Of a DNA stretch of 64,000 bases, positions 12,671 through 24,933 are shown one piece after another. The stretch is from Micropterus salmoides. Its lineage: Eukaryota > Chordata > Actinopteri > Centrarchiformes > Centrarchidae. Where the stretch lies: positions 2,311,015 through 2,375,014 of the forward strand of contig NW_024041484.1 of the NCBI RefSeq assembly GCF_014851395.1, read 5' to 3'. Made by a program: the position numbers and the translations under genes. The notes beneath the pieces were generated by a model that ran no database searches, was not told where the DNA came from, and worked only from the letters and a program-made list of their open reading frames with translations. How positions within the stretch are numbered: the stretch's first letter is position 1; each line of letters opens with the position of its first letter.

Positions 12671-12701
12671 AACATAAAAGCCCTCTGGAGGCTTTTATGT
12701 T
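12671..12701. repeat. Perfect hairpin, 12-bp stem
   Basis: AACATAAAAGCC (12,671-12,682), a 7-base spacer, then GGCTTTTATGTT (12,690-12,701) in exact inverse. Confidence 0.85.
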
Positions 12702-12886
12702 CAAGTTGTTTTGCTTGATGTTTATTGGATTATATTAGATTAGAACAGGCACGTTTTTATGTAAAGATATACTTGTTTTACCAGTAAATAATCAGTATGT
12801 TTTCAGTCAGTTTTCTGGTGAAAACAGATTCCTTACACGTCACATTAAGAAGAAACCTGGTACTCAGGGTAGGGGATTAGAGTAAC

Positions 12887-12923
12887 CTGATTTCTCCAGG
12901 TAAGTGTCTCCTGGAGAAATCAG
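12887..12923. repeat. Perfect hairpin, 14-bp stem
   Basis: CTGATTTCTCCAGG (12,887-12,900), a 9-base spacer, then CCTGGAGAAATCAG (12,910-12,923) in exact inverse. Nearby CATGTAAACATGTAAATGGG resembles parts of fish MITEs, so this may be a decayed foldback element. Confidence 0.85.
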
Positions 12924-13689
12924 ATTTCTTGGCCATGTAAACATGTAAATGGGATTTTTATCAGTCCTTTCTGTGTATCCATGTGCAGGATGATGATTGC
13001 TGTAACAACAGAGCAGCCAGTAGTAAAAAATGTCTTAGTGCGCACTTCCGTTAACTTACAAACACCCGATCAATCCCTCTTCCTCCCATGAGTCTGTCGA
13101 TCTCCGTCCTAAACAAAGACAACAAAGCAATCTCCACTGGAGAGCCTGCTTCCTCTCAATCACAGAAACACACACGCACATACACACACAACTTTCATAC
13201 TCCATGATGTAATGAACCTGCAAGGCTTTCCCTTTTTCTCTCCTCACTCTAGGATCACTTTTTCAGCTGCGTAACATGTCTCCCCACCCACCACCCCACT
13301 TCTATTTAACACAAAGTTTGACTACACGCCGCACCTACTCTCTGGATAAGGCCTATTCCCCTGGCTCACACTTTCCAAGTAATTGCCCTGTTTTTCAAGT
13401 ACGGATTCCTGCACCACACCAGTGCAGTGCTTTAATTTGTGGGTAAATAGTTTTTCACTTTGCAGTGTGCTTGTTGGGAGGTTCAGCCTTGGGGAGATCC
13501 TCCAGGCTAAGAGACACTCTAAGAGAAATAGTTAGGTGACGGGTGGGAAGGGGGTGCACTACATGATGAAAAGAAGCAGTTAGCACTGACCATGACAAGC
13601 TTCCCTGACAACAAGTCACACTTTCTTTTCACTTGATGTGGCAAGCTAGCTTTTCAGTGATTAAACCAATTATCTTCATCTTCCTTTAG

Positions 13690-14937
13690 GCAATAATATC
13701 AGGAAACACTCCATAAACCTTCATAGTTATGCAGGCGATACCCAATTATGCCTACTGATCAAGCCAGTTGAAACCAATCAGTTAGCTAAATTAAGGCAAG
13801 CATGGTTTAAGGACATAAAAACCTGGATGACCTGCATGTTAAACGCAGATAAAACTGAAGTTATTGTATTTGGCTCCAAACACTTCATAGACACTCTGTC
13901 TAAAGATTTAGTTACTCTAGATGGTATAGCCCTGGTCTCCAGCACCACCGTAAGCAATCTTGGAGCTATTGTTGATCAGGATATGTCCTTTAACTCTCAC
14001 AATAAACAAACTTCAAGGACTACTTTTTTCCCCCTACGTAACATTGACAAAAATCAGGAACATCCTGCCTCTTTGAAATCATTTTCCTTACCTTGATCCA
14101 CAATGCTGTGGCACGTGTACTGACAAGAAAACATATAATATTTTTGCTTCTCTGCAATGGCTCTCTGCAATATCCAGAATACAATTTAAAATCCTTCTCC
14201 TCACATACAAATCCCAGGCACCATCATATCTTAAAGAGTTCATAGTACCTTGTTACTCCACTAGAGCACTGCAATGCAGGATTACTTGTGATTCCTACAG
14301 CCTCCAAAAGTAGAATGGGAGCCAGAGCCTTCATCAAGCTGCTCTCCTGTGGAATCAGGTCCCAGTTTGGGTTAAGGAGGCAGACACCATCTCCACATTT
14401 AAAAGTAGACTAAGACTTTGATAAAGCTTAGAGTTAGGGCTGACTCAGGTGAGTCTGAACCATCCCTTAGTTATGCTGCTAAAGGCCTAGACTGCCAGGA
14501 GACTTCCCATGATGCACTGAGCTCCTCTCTCTTCCCTCTCCTGTAGTTAAGTGCTTTTTTCTTCCCTCTACTCGCTCCTTTTTTTGCTTTCTGCAGGTTT
14601 TCCGATATTAATATTATTACCACTACTATTACTATTATTTTACATCTCTATAACGAACATGCATTGTGCTAATGTGTGTACTCTCTCTCTCTCTGTGGTT
14701 GTCTCTCTCTCTACCCAACTGGCAGAGGCAGTTGGCTGGCCTGGGGCTAGTTTCTGCTTGAGGTTTCTGCCTTTTAAAGGGAGTTTTCTTTGCCAGCATT
14801 GCCAAGTGCTTGTTTATGGTGTGAATTGTTGGGTCTCTGTTAATAATGTTACAAACAGTATGGTCTAGACCTGCTCTGTATGAAAAGATAACTTCTGTTA
14901 TGAATTGGAGCTATATAAATAAAATCTCATTTAAAAT
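13690..14937 (+). mobile_element. L2/CR1-group LINE, 3' half
   Basis: The RT C-terminal region reads LNADKTEVIVFGSKHFIDTL (about 13,839-13,898), followed by a VTLDGIALVSSTTVSNLGAI segment and FNSHNKQTSRT. A frameshift or deletion falls near 14,060. Further on are APSYLKEF (about 14,221) and SKSRMGARAF. The 3' UTR has GTATGGTCTAGACCTGCTCT and ends GAGCTATATAAATAAAATC, the typical terminus of this fish LINE. 5' truncation is usual for LINE copies. It carries frameshifts and is not functional. The same family supplies the relic at 52,160-52,966 / 59,350-59,502. Confidence 0.85.
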
Positions 14938-14939
14938 TG

Positions 14940-16110
14940 CTAATTGAAATAATGTAATTGTACAAGATCCTTATGAGGAAAAACCTTACACAACAAACAC
15001 AACCTTTTTCAATAACTTACTATTTCTCACTTGAATAGTTTTCTTTATATATTTTGTTTCCATCGCTCTTATTTAACACTCTATATGCCCAGGTCAGAAA
15101 ACATGAGCCAACCACATGACAGTTTAGCTGCCAGCAGAACTCTGTCTTTTCACCAACATATGTTTACCAGTTCCCCTCATCTCTATAATCCCTTCATTAG
15201 CAAGGGTCTCTTCTGAAACCAGCCCATGCAGCACAGCTGTGAGGAGATCACATGATGGTAATTGCCTTTTAAATTGGTTTTATTTGACAACTTCTGCTTG
15301 AAAATGTAAGAAATTCTTTAATTTAAAGAACTGACTCTATTCCTCTCATCTGTGGCACTCTTGGTACTGTTAATGTGCCTCCCACTGCTATGTCTGTCAG
15401 AAATGTGTAACTATTGACATATGGTGACACACATACACAAAATGTCATTACATTGTTTTAACATGGGACTCTCTAGATGTCAGCTCAGAAACTAGTCCAA
15501 ATGAGCCAATTTCATGATTAATTTCTGATTACTACTGACAGTGTTCTGTGATTATATCTTTAATCATTTCTTCTGAGTGATTACTTCTGAAACAAAATGT
15601 CTGACAAAAGTGTTTATAATTGTTCCGAACAAGCCATTGAAGGCAAGGTGAAAAGCTGGCTGTCTTAAAGAGGGGGAGGGACACAATATAGTTTAAATAT
15701 AGGCACATTTTCCATAGTGCTGCACTGAGTTGTTCATGGTTAATAGAAATAGTTTTATAAAGAATGAAACAAGAAAGAGAAGTTCACACCATGGCTCCTT
15801 TCTTAACTCTTGACAGCTGGACAATCAGGGCATGCAGTGTGTGCTAACGTCCGACTGTCGGTTTCAGCAGTTACTGAAATTGTGGGAAACAGACCCACAC
15901 AGTTCCAACATACCCAACAATGTTTCCGAAGCTGTCTGACCATCTGACAAGCAGTTCTGATGAAGTATACTTGAAACCTGTGTGTGTCAAATGTCCAGGG
16001 TTCAAACCACACTTGAGTCCAATGGTCCCCTGTAGTGAGCTTGGTGGAATCAGCTTCCAGTTGTTGTCATGTGGAGGCGCTCCGTAGTTCTTGATTGGGA
16101 AAATGATATG
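14940..16110. other. Intergenic DNA, nothing recognised
   Basis: Mostly A+T-rich. No exon, RNA gene or named repeat supported. Confidence 0.35.
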
Positions 16111-16124
16111 TAGTGACAAGGACA

Positions 16125-16316
16125 GGCAGGGCTGGACTGGTAATCTGGCATACGGGGCAAATGCCCAGTGGGCCGACGCACCTTTGGGGCCAGTGTAACA
16201 TAAATTATGTATTCATATAACTGTTTTTCCAAAATGGGCCAACGATCGGCCCATAAAGCATGGACAGTGGCCCATTGGATAATTTTCTATACTGACACTG
16301 GGTCGGCCCTGTCACA
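16125..16316. repeat. Possible short MITE with CAGGGCTGG / TCGGCCCTG ends
   Basis: Starts CAGGGCTGGACTGG and ends GGGTCGGCCCTG, with internal GGGCCGACG and AACGATCGGCCCATAAAG. The ends are imperfect inverted copies and the content resembles a widespread fish repeat. I found no target-site duplication. Confidence 0.4.
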
Positions 16317-16319
16317 TCT

Positions 16320-18420
16320 CTTACTAGCCCCCACCCCTTCTGCTCTCTGTTTCTTGCGTTACGGCTCCCCCCAAAAAATTTCAGCCGGCTTCCGCCAAAT
16401 CCGCAAAAACAATTGATGTGTTTGGTACCGGGGCTGCAGTAGCATCAACATCAGCTGCAGAATCCGACGTAGAGCAGGCACAGGCACTTAGGAGTAAAGG
16501 AGAGCCGTAGCCCCTACCAGGCAGAGGAGGAGGCGTGTGTTAGCGAGTGACAGGGCTGAGTGAGAAAGTGAGCAGGAGGAGAGCGGAGGTGAAGCAGGGA
16601 GGAGGGTCATTTACACTGGGGACGCTAGGGCATGTAGGCTACCCACCACTTTTTGAAAGAATTTTTAAAAAAATGTTCTGAAAAATATCTCGCACCAAGA
16701 AATGTTAATTGACAAATAAAAATGCTGTGAAAAAGGTTTATTTGCACAATAAGCCTGCAATGCAATGTAAATATAGAAGAAAACTGTGTTCCTATAGTAT
16801 CTATATAATATAAGCTACAGATTACTGCATCATATTCTATTATATTTTTTTATTCTGAATTGTCACCTGCCACCTGAATTTTGTGCCTCCCAGGTGCAGA
16901 GAATGTCTCTAGAATGCAGGAAATTAAGTGTTTAATGTTCAAAATCTTCTGGGGGAGGACCCCCAGACCCCCGTATCAATTACTTCATCAATACATTTTT
17001 TTCCTAAATAGTAGGCCTATTAAAATATATTCTTGTCTTGTTGTCATGGCCACAATCTTGTGCAATGTTACATCTCATGGGCTAAGTGTTTTGTCACACC
17101 CTTAATCTGAGCTTTTAAATGGAAGGGTGGTGTATTGGTGAGGGTGTCCGACCGATTTTTTTGTCCCGATCCAGTGGACATCATCCTGAGGACAAGCATA
17201 TGTTTTGACTCTGCTTTTCACACCACTACTAATAAAGACTAAAGCTTTTAAAATAATTGCAGGATTAATAATGATATGTAGTGACTCACTTCTGAAAGGT
17301 CTCCACTGGACCAAGTCTGGTTTTAAAACCTGATTTGGACCTGACAATCATTTGTTGTTAACTTGCAACAATTATCATGCACAGAGCTGAGCCTGGGTCT
17401 GTGCCTGCATGTCTTGGCCTGCACATAAGACAGTATTACTGAAAATAAGAGAGATTACAGGTGAATGAACAGCAATAGATGTGACAAAACTAATACTGAA
17501 TAAATGAACCAAAGACTAGATTACAGGGATGGGGCATAGGTAAAGTATGGTGGACTTGTTTGCACTATTTGCCCAAACAATGAAGACTATCGTCTCTTCC
17601 TTTATAACCATAAATCCTTGCTGTTTTTTTAGTTTTAAACCTCCCCTACTACTGCAGTGAAGGAAGAATTACCAATACAACAATGTAAAAATATTCCATT
17701 GCAAGTAAATGTCTTGTATTTAAAAATACTAATGGTAGTAGTAGAAGAAGTAGTAGTAGTACTTTTTTTGTAGAAAAGCAGCCCCTGTAATTGATTACAT
17801 TAATTATTAATACTGATGCGTCAATGTGAAAGCAACATTTTTCACGGTTGAAGCTGATTGCAGTAGAGATGGTTTAACAGTTAGGTATTTATATCCAGTG
17901 GTTACCAACTTGGGGGATGGATCCCTCCAAAGAGTCACAAGATAAATCTGAGGAGTTGTAAAATAATTAATAGGAGAGAAAAGAAGAACAACAAAATTAT
18001 GCTACATAGCTTCATTATAAGAGGGTCACAAGGAAATAAAAATGAGCTAGTAACCAACTTTACCAATGTGTTATATTTTATAAACTGATATGTTTTTAAT
18101 GTAACATTTTAATCTGAAAAGTAGTCAAGCTGTCAGATAAATGCAGTGGAGTAAATAGTACCATATTTGTTTCTGTAATGTAGTAGTGTAGAAGTAAAAA
18201 GTACCAAAAAATGTTACGTTACGTACAAGTACCTCAGCATTAGTACAGTAATTGTACACATTGAGTAGTATAGGTATCATTTGCCGCAGTGCTACCTGTT
18301 CATTGGCAAGTTCAATCAACCAAATTAAGGGTGTTTCCTGGAAAACTAGGAGCAACATGAGAGCAACATGAGAGCAACATTGCTGAGACTCTGAATATAT
18401 TTTGCAGGATAAGACTTGGT
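16320..18420. other. Intergenic DNA, nothing certain
   Basis: No gene supported. Contains a trinucleotide tract (GTA/GAA units, 17,735-17,761). At 18,353-18,380 an 11-base unit GAGAGCAACAT is repeated in tandem with slight change at the start. Confidence 0.35.
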
Positions 18421-18423
18421 TTT

Positions 18424-18620
18424 ATAAGTTTAAGGTCTTTATTTGGCATACACAACAATTACAGTGAAGCAGCTGTTGGCAATGAAATTCTTGTTCTCAG
18501 TTTCACCCTAACAATGCTAATACAAAATATACAAAAGCAAATCACACAAGGAAAATGGAAAAAAGAAAATCTACAATGAAGGCATAAAGTATAAATATAA
18601 TAAAATAAAAATATTATATA
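18424..18620 (-). repeat. Possible LINE 3'-UTR tail (minus)
   Basis: GGTCTTTATTTGGCATACAC followed by GCAATGAAATTCTTGTTCTC resembles, in reverse, 3' UTRs of fish LINEs such as the one at 52,967-53,430. No coding part is attached. Confidence 0.4.
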
Positions 18621-18789
18621 AAATATAATAGTGAGGTAGACTGGTGTACTGTGGTGATTAAATTAATAAACTGTAATGTAGACAGGTTGTGTAGTAATAC
18701 AGTAACTGTATGTATTTGCTTAAAGAGAACCGGTAATGGACAGGTAGCAACAGAATGTAGGCAGGTAATGAACTTAAATATATATATGC

Positions 18790-18855
18790 AATGAGTGCCC
18801 TTTTATTGTGGCCAGTCTAAGGCACACCTGTGCAATACCCATGCTGTCTGAAAAG
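18790..18855 (+). repeat. Tc1-type terminal fragment
   Basis: GTGCCCTTTTATTGTGGCCA, then AAGGCACACCTGTGCAATA and ATGCTGTCT, match by recall the sub-terminal sequence of a common fish Tc1-like element. Only this fragment is present. Confidence 0.5.
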
Positions 18856-18989
18856 TATAGAGGTTGTAGCTAGGTGAGGTCTATCAGGATCTCTTGGGGG
18901 GGGAGAATGGTACCCTGGTGTGGTTATTTGGTGCTAATTTAAAAGAGCAGAGTACAAACAGGATAGTGTGTTGGGATATCTTGGAGGCT

Positions 18990-20870
18990 TTCTGCAGCCC
19001 CACAGACCTTGTCTATGTGACAATTCAATCCAGGCCTATTTTGCAGTTTGATGCATGAGCGACAGCTTTTGAGTGAGTTACTGTCCCTGACCGACAATTA
19101 GGAGCAGACCTCACTGACACACATTAAAAACCCTGCCACCCAGTGCTTTCAGTAATTGCGGGCAAGACAGTTTATCATTACCCATGAAAACCACTGGGTT
19201 TTGCAAACACATGGCTGTTTTGATGGTCCTCCACCACTCGAGTGTCACTCAATTTTGTGCAGCTGTTTGTTTCCATGTGATTATTTTTCTCTCCCAAGGC
19301 CAAATGGTCATTTCACTTTAATGAGCTCGCCATTCTACAAAACACAAAGCAGCATTGGAGTGCGGAGTGCAATGTTTCAAAGGCTGATTGAGAGTTTTAA
19401 CCAAGGCTACTAAAGGTAGACAATAGGCAATTACAGCTAATTGCTTTTGAACAGCTCTTGTTCTGTTTTTGTTCTGCCTACATATTTCTGTTTATTTAAT
19501 GTCCATGTTAATGCTTTATTTATACTTCTTCAACCCAAGATTTATCTCGACAAAGTTGGAAAAGGTTTGTGTAAGACAGATGTATACTTTAAATGATTAC
19601 CCTAATTTAAAGAGTCCAGCCTTCTCATGACAAGAGAGACTTTACTGTAAGCTCTCAAACAATTGCAGAAACATCACAATTATACTACGTAAGTCTAACT
19701 GATACAATTATATACTTGTGAGCACCCCAGAAGCAAGACTCAAGTGTCAACACTTGACGTCACAATTACCATTTGACAAAAAAAAAAAAAGTTAATTACA
19801 ACTTGGAAGTTAAGTGAAGAGCAGGTGCTGAAGCATTAAAACATAAATGAAGCCTTTGCCCCCCTTCAGCAATGGTAGATAATGGGATTCCACATCAATA
19901 AACACTTAAGAGATTTTTTTTCACATTAAGTGCCAGCATACTGCAGGAAAAGTGCTATTTGACAGTAATATTTCCCCTTTATTCACTTAAGAGATACCTG
20001 TCCTACAGTGCTCCTATTTATTTTGATGTGATGTTTATTTGTTGTTGTTGTTTTTTTTTTATTTTAGAGCCAACTAATTTGATATCTCTTGGTCTTGCAA
20101 CCTTGTTTCATATAACATCTTCCAGCTAAAGTAGACTTGCCTCCTATGCGTTGAATAATTCATGACTTGCAATTCAATACTATTGGATTGGGGATAGGGG
20201 GACTCAAAAGTTGAATTACAAAACATCACATTCTTTCATCTCATGAAGTTTTTTACAAAGTGCAGAGGTCAATTATGAGTCCTCTGGCAATAGCTGGTAT
20301 GAATAATACACAGAGGGGCTCCAGAACCTTGGGAGAGTGGGAGAGTTCCTCCACTTGTGTAGATTATTGATGCTTTTACTTTTCTTTTTTTTTGCTATCC
20401 TCAGGTAAAAAAATGGACCCTTTGTCTGTGGTCTCCTGTTCATGCCGCCATCGCCTCGAGGCAAAAGAGGCCTAATTTGCACCAGTCTGTTTTGGGGCCA
20501 ATTATTATAATACCAAATGTACTGGAAACACAATGAAATTGAAAACAATAAAGAGCGGGCCTACCAATATCATGCATTTTAATAGTCCTCTCATTAAAGG
20601 TGCATTTTATCTATTCAGCAATTTGCAGTGTTTTACCTCACTCTCTTTAGACTCCACCACAGTACCTGCTGAACATGTTGTGCTCCTGGTGTGCGGAGAG
20701 CTGCTGGGAGGTCATCATGTCTGCTTCTGTTTTATGTTCCCTCACAGGAAAGAAAAAACACGTGTGATTAACTAACATATGTGACAACTTCATATGAAGT
20801 TTTAGTGACCTAATGTTAAATGTAAAATGTAGCACTTTTTGGGTTGTATCCACATGGTTGATTGATTGAT
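18990..20870. other. Intergenic DNA, partly conserved-looking
   Basis: No exon supported. The stretch at about 19,020-19,480 is rich in ATTA/TAAT and ordinary unique words and could be conserved non-coding DNA, though this cannot be shown from one sequence. Poly-A (19,779-19,790) and poly-T (20,051-20,060) runs occur. Confidence 0.3.
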
Positions 20871-20871
20871 A

Positions 20872-20930
20872 CACTTATTTTAAGTCGCTTTAGATAAACG
20901 TGTCAACTAGATAAATCTAACGTAACATAA
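20872..20930 (+). repeat. SINE 3'-tail fragment
   Basis: TAAGTCGCTTTAGATAAACG followed by TGTCAACTAGATAAAT is a diverged copy of the SINE tail seen in SINE copies A to C. Confidence 0.55.
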
Positions 20931-20937
20931 CTTAAAG

Positions 20938-21235
20938 GCTTAATTTGGTATTTTTCAACCTGGACCCTATTTTTCCATCTTCTCGGGTCTATGTGACTAT
21001 GAAACTGGGACAACATTTTTTTAAATTGGTTCACTATTAAGTGAGAATGCTGCAGTCAACAGCAGTGAAACAGGGCTGTAATGTAATCCCTGAAGGCATT
21101 TGCGCCTCGTCAAAGTACGTCCACTAAAGTGTCTGTCTGACAACACTGTGGACATTCTTTTAAAGAGTAAGATTTTTTTTGTTTTTAATCAGAAACAGTC
21201 ACTATAGCGCAACATTTGCCTGTATTATCAGCAAT
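20938..21235. repeat. Unclassified dispersed fish repeat
   Basis: Contains CTGGACCCTATTTTTCCATC, CTCGTCAAAGTACGTCCACT and AAGTGTCTGTCTGACAACAC, words I recall from a widespread teleost repeat. I cannot assign its class or precise ends. Confidence 0.4.
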
Positions 21236-21289
21236 TAACAAACACAAAAGACAAGACACAGAGTTTAAGCTCTCTTAATAAAATTCAGA

Positions 21290-21660
21290 ATCCAACTGAA
21301 GGTTCTTGTGATCACTTACAGAGCTCTATGGTCAGGCACGTGCCTACAGTAGAGATCTAATGCAGCCCCAAATTACAAGCAGTATCCAAGTTCCTGTTAT
21401 CATGATCTAGGCTTAACACTAAAGGGGGCTGTGCCTTTGAGAATGTGGCTCCTAAATTTTGGAAGTGTCTTCTGACTTCATATTTGTAGACCTGTCTTTG
21501 TGTAATTGTTTTATTTTTCTTTATGATGTTTTATGTCTGTATGTATGTTGGAAGCTTGATTTCTTTTGTGAAGCAAAACGCATAATAGCATTTGTGACGT
21601 CTCTGCTCTTTAAATGTTGCTATACAAAGAAAGTAAAGTTCTTTATTTACTTACCCACAT
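21290..21660 (+). mobile_element. LINE C-terminal relic with 3' tail
   Basis: Translates in pieces as ITYRALYGQAPTYSRDLMQP (about 21,310-21,370), then LNTKGGCAFENVAPKFWKCL (about 21,412-21,471), matching the extreme C-terminus of L2/CR1-group reverse transcriptases. After it, TTAAATGTTGCTATACAAAG and AAGTAAAGTT form a LINE-like 3' end. Stops are present, so it is a pseudogene. Confidence 0.6.
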
Positions 21661-21669
21661 GTGAATTCA

Positions 21670-22440
21670 GTGAAACTGCAAGATACAGTTTTATTAGTTT
21701 GTGAGTGAAAGTGGTTGAAACCACTGAGATGCCATAGGATATCCAGTACTACATGTGTACACACTTCTGACTTGTGTCCTGTCCTGCAGCACTAGATGTC
21801 AGTGTTCCTGCTGCTCTGTGGGGCTGCAGGCAACATGAACTACAGCCTGGAATATCCTCCAGAAAAAATGCATGCTATTTTTTTTACCTGAAAGTCCTCA
21901 GTCCTCATGGATTTCATGCGATAGCCTCTTGCGTCATGCCCTGATTACTGAGGGCATCACTTTTATCTCATAATGAGCTAAAAACTGCTGAGCTGCGCTT
22001 TCTTCTGGATCCACTCTCAACCAGTGCACCATCTATCAGCACTTGTTGCCACTTCAGTTAGATCTTTAAGTGAAAAAAAGTACAAACAGGACATTTTAAT
22101 CTCAAGTATACAAAAAGCATTTAATATGACTTATTCCTTAGATTAAATGAGTAAAAGCACAGCTGGATTACCAAACTACAAACTCCAGGATAAATGTGAT
22201 GTAGAATCTGAAATGATTGAGCAACTTTTTTCAAGGTATACAGAGGCTTTGCTACTGTTGAGTACACTAAGGTCATGTTCTCAGTAATATTTTTTTAAAT
22301 GACATGAAGAGTTTTTGTATTCAGTGGTACAGATCCCATGCCACACATGTTTAGAGTTTAGGGTTCTGGTTAGTCTAATAGTTTTGGGACTAGTTTTTAC
22401 ATGTTCCTGGAAAGGAAAGGACATGTAGGCCTAACACAGC
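21670..22440. other. Region upstream of the exchange-factor promoter
   Basis: No gene recognised. Base composition becomes more G+C-rich only after about 22,490. Confidence 0.35.
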
Positions 22441-22489
22441 ATTTGTGATGCGTCCGTTACTAAATATAAATATCTGTAGTGAATGTGTG

Positions 22490-22660
22490 TTAACTAAAGT
22501 TCAGAGTGTAGCTCCTGCAGTCTCCGTGCAGCTCATAGGTCCAGCTGTGTGCACACAGGGGGAGGTCTTTCCTGTTGTTGGCGCAGTGTGTAGCAGCCAA
22601 TCAGCGTCCGTGTTAACATCGCAGCCCGGAAAAAGGAAGCTGAAGCCGAAAAGAGCGCCT
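22490..22660 (+). promoter_or_regulatory. Probable ARHGEF39 promoter
   Basis: A CpG-richer stretch just upstream of a good splice donor. It contains an inverted-CCAAT-free, forward CCAAT box in AGCCAATCAGCG (CCAAT at 22,597-22,601), with no obvious TATA box, suggesting a housekeeping or cell-cycle type promoter. The start site is inferred to lie about 40-100 bp downstream of the CCAAT box and is not directly visible. Confidence 0.5.
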
Positions 22661-22688
22661 TGGTTCAAAGTGAAGACGTTACCTGAAG
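22640..22688 (+). other. Non-coding leader exon of ARHGEF39
   Basis: The 3' border is the donor GAAG|GTAAGC (intron starts at 22,689). The 5' border is approximate. Spliced to 24,934, the frame entering the downstream ATG passes through a TGA at 22,684-22,686, so this exon cannot extend the protein. It is assigned because it lies between a CCAAT-box region and the first coding exon on the same strand. A transcript would be needed to confirm it. Confidence 0.5.
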
Positions 22689-24933
22689 GTAAGCTCCAGA
22701 TTACTTCAACACACGGATTCTAAGCTTTGTAAAGTCGTTGCTTGTTGATACAGCAGTTAGTTTCTCACACACGGCGTTACTGTAACATATAACGTTAGCA
22801 GGTTGAACATTTGACAGATGTTCTTCCTGTCGCTTCCTCACAGTGACTGTGTGATAGTGATAATATCCTTCCGACTAAAAGCATAGCCTAACGTTACCTT
22901 TTATGTAACAGCGACGTTACATGAAATTATACTAATGTTACAGTTTGGTGTCTTTGTATGTAGGCTAATGTTTAACAGTGTGCAGCTGTAATGTTACAGG
23001 TGCGGACCATGTTAACGTTAACGAGTTTGACTAAAAGGCTAAAAAAAAATGTCTGAACTAAAACCTGTCCAACGCCAGTCCTGTTTAGGTTATTTTGTAT
23101 AACGTTATAGGCCTAGCCTAATAGTTACTACTGTTAAATTAAAGAACACCTTTATGCTACTTTGCAGCCTGTGCAAACAGCTGATTATGAATTATAAACT
23201 GACGTTAACAGCTGCCTTCTTCAGTGTAACGTTAGCCTAGAAGCTGCGACATGCATTCCATTTCCTGACACTTCTTATGTAATTAACAGCAGAATAAAAT
23301 GCAACACAGATGCATAAACTGCAATAATGTGATATCATGGGACATATATCTGCATATTTTAGACCTTTCCCTTGAGGCTGAACAAAATTAAATTGAAAAG
23401 ACTTAAATAACAATATGGTCAAGTACAATATCCAAATTGCAGGAGAACATCTATCATTGCAAATGCAAGCATTGTGGTGTTACAGAGATGCCCAGGCCTA
23501 CAAGTCATATTCTCCAGACATAAGGGAAAGTGCTTGTTAAATTAAAATCAAAGTAAAAATTCCATTTGTATATTTTGCTTGTTCTGTTCTGACCTGCACC
23601 TTTGGGACCCTTCTTGGTAGCAGGACTGAAAGCAGCTATCCTGATATTTTGTCTTGTGCTAACAGACTGGCTCAACACGGGCGTGGCTGTGTTAGTAACT
23701 GGAGAGAGAGCTCTGTCTTTGGAATCCTTACTATTCACTTCAGCTTTAAACTGAATCTCTGTGCTTTGGTGTTTAGTTTCGCTTCTACATTCCTGCTTTT
23801 GGTTATCAGACCTATCACTGTTTACTTTCCCTACTGCTGTGTTTGAGTTATGTTAGTAGTTAGTAAGTTACTGTTAATGTAAATTGAGAATTTCCTCTTG
23901 CTGCTCCAAATATAAAGGCTTTCCATTAGTGAACCAGTGGGAGGCTTTTATTGTGAAGCAACATGTCATCAGGTTTGTGAGATTTACCAGCAGCAAATCA
24001 AGCTATTGTTAGTCAAATATAGGCTAGTGTCCAAAAGACCTATGTTTACTTAATGTGTAATATTAATATATTAATACATATAGTATCAAATGGCAATAAA
24101 GACAAATAATATAGGGTACTAATTTACTCAACAACGTCCCAACTGTATCACATGATAGCTTGTGTTGCTTTCAGGGTGGAAAATAAACTTTTAAAATGTG
24201 AACATCTATCAACCATTGACAGATAAATGTTCAAACTCACCAGCCACTCAATGGCAATTATTTTATGTTTGAAATCTACCGGCCACTTCCATGTTTCACC
24301 AGCATTTGGCTGGTGCTAATTTGTTGTTGGAAATCTGGTCTGTGCCAGCGTCTCATAGGGTACTCTTCTTAATGTGTAGTTTTGAGAGGAACTCTGACCA
24401 ATGCTTAAAATCCTCACTTGCTGTTGTGTCACTCACATATTTCTGGTTTCATTAGGCTGGGAGTCTGTGTTTAATCATCATTTTGTTTTGTGGTGGATTC
24501 GTGGAGTTCCAATCACATGTCTTGCTAACAGTTGTGAAGCGTCCTATGAAATCTGTTTAAATTTATACCAGATTCATTTTATTTAGTCGATTGAATTCTG
24601 TGTTTTATGATTTAAGCACATTTTTCATCAAAAGAGTGGTTAATCATGTGGTGGATGATAAAAATGTCAACAATTTAGTAAGAAAATATATATACTGTAT
24701 TCAATAATAAATTTGATGTATTATGCAAATATGCATAAATGCATGCAGCAGCAGTACTGTGAAGTATCTTCTCTTAAACAGGTTATTACTTGACTACTGA
24801 CAATTTCTTTCCCTGTGGGGCTCTAGTAAAAGCCAAGTACACACCCATATGTATGTGGCATCATGTTTGATTTATCGTTAGTGCAATGCCTGTCTGTAAA
24901 CCTGGCCTGTTTTGATTGCTTGTGTCTCTGCAG
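22689..24933 (+). other. Intron 1 (2.2 kb)
   Basis: GT at the start and CTCTGCAG at the end. The first 550 bp are rich in AACGTTA/GACGTTA words. No exon or named transposon is seen in the rest. Confidence 0.5.

Larger units (their letters stand above)
11045..13685. other. Intergenic DNA with two hairpins, no gene
   Basis: No coding exon supported. Two perfect hairpins lie at 12,671-12,701 and 12,887-12,923. An A+T-rich stretch at about 12,300-12,520 reads like conserved non-coding DNA. A short CA-dinucleotide tract lies near 13,165-13,190. Confidence 0.4.

Noticed and set aside
22445..22723. A 92-codon frame over the promoter and leader exon
   Set aside because: Runs through the CCAAT box and past the GTAAGC donor, with no recognisable protein. 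Better explained as untranslated.
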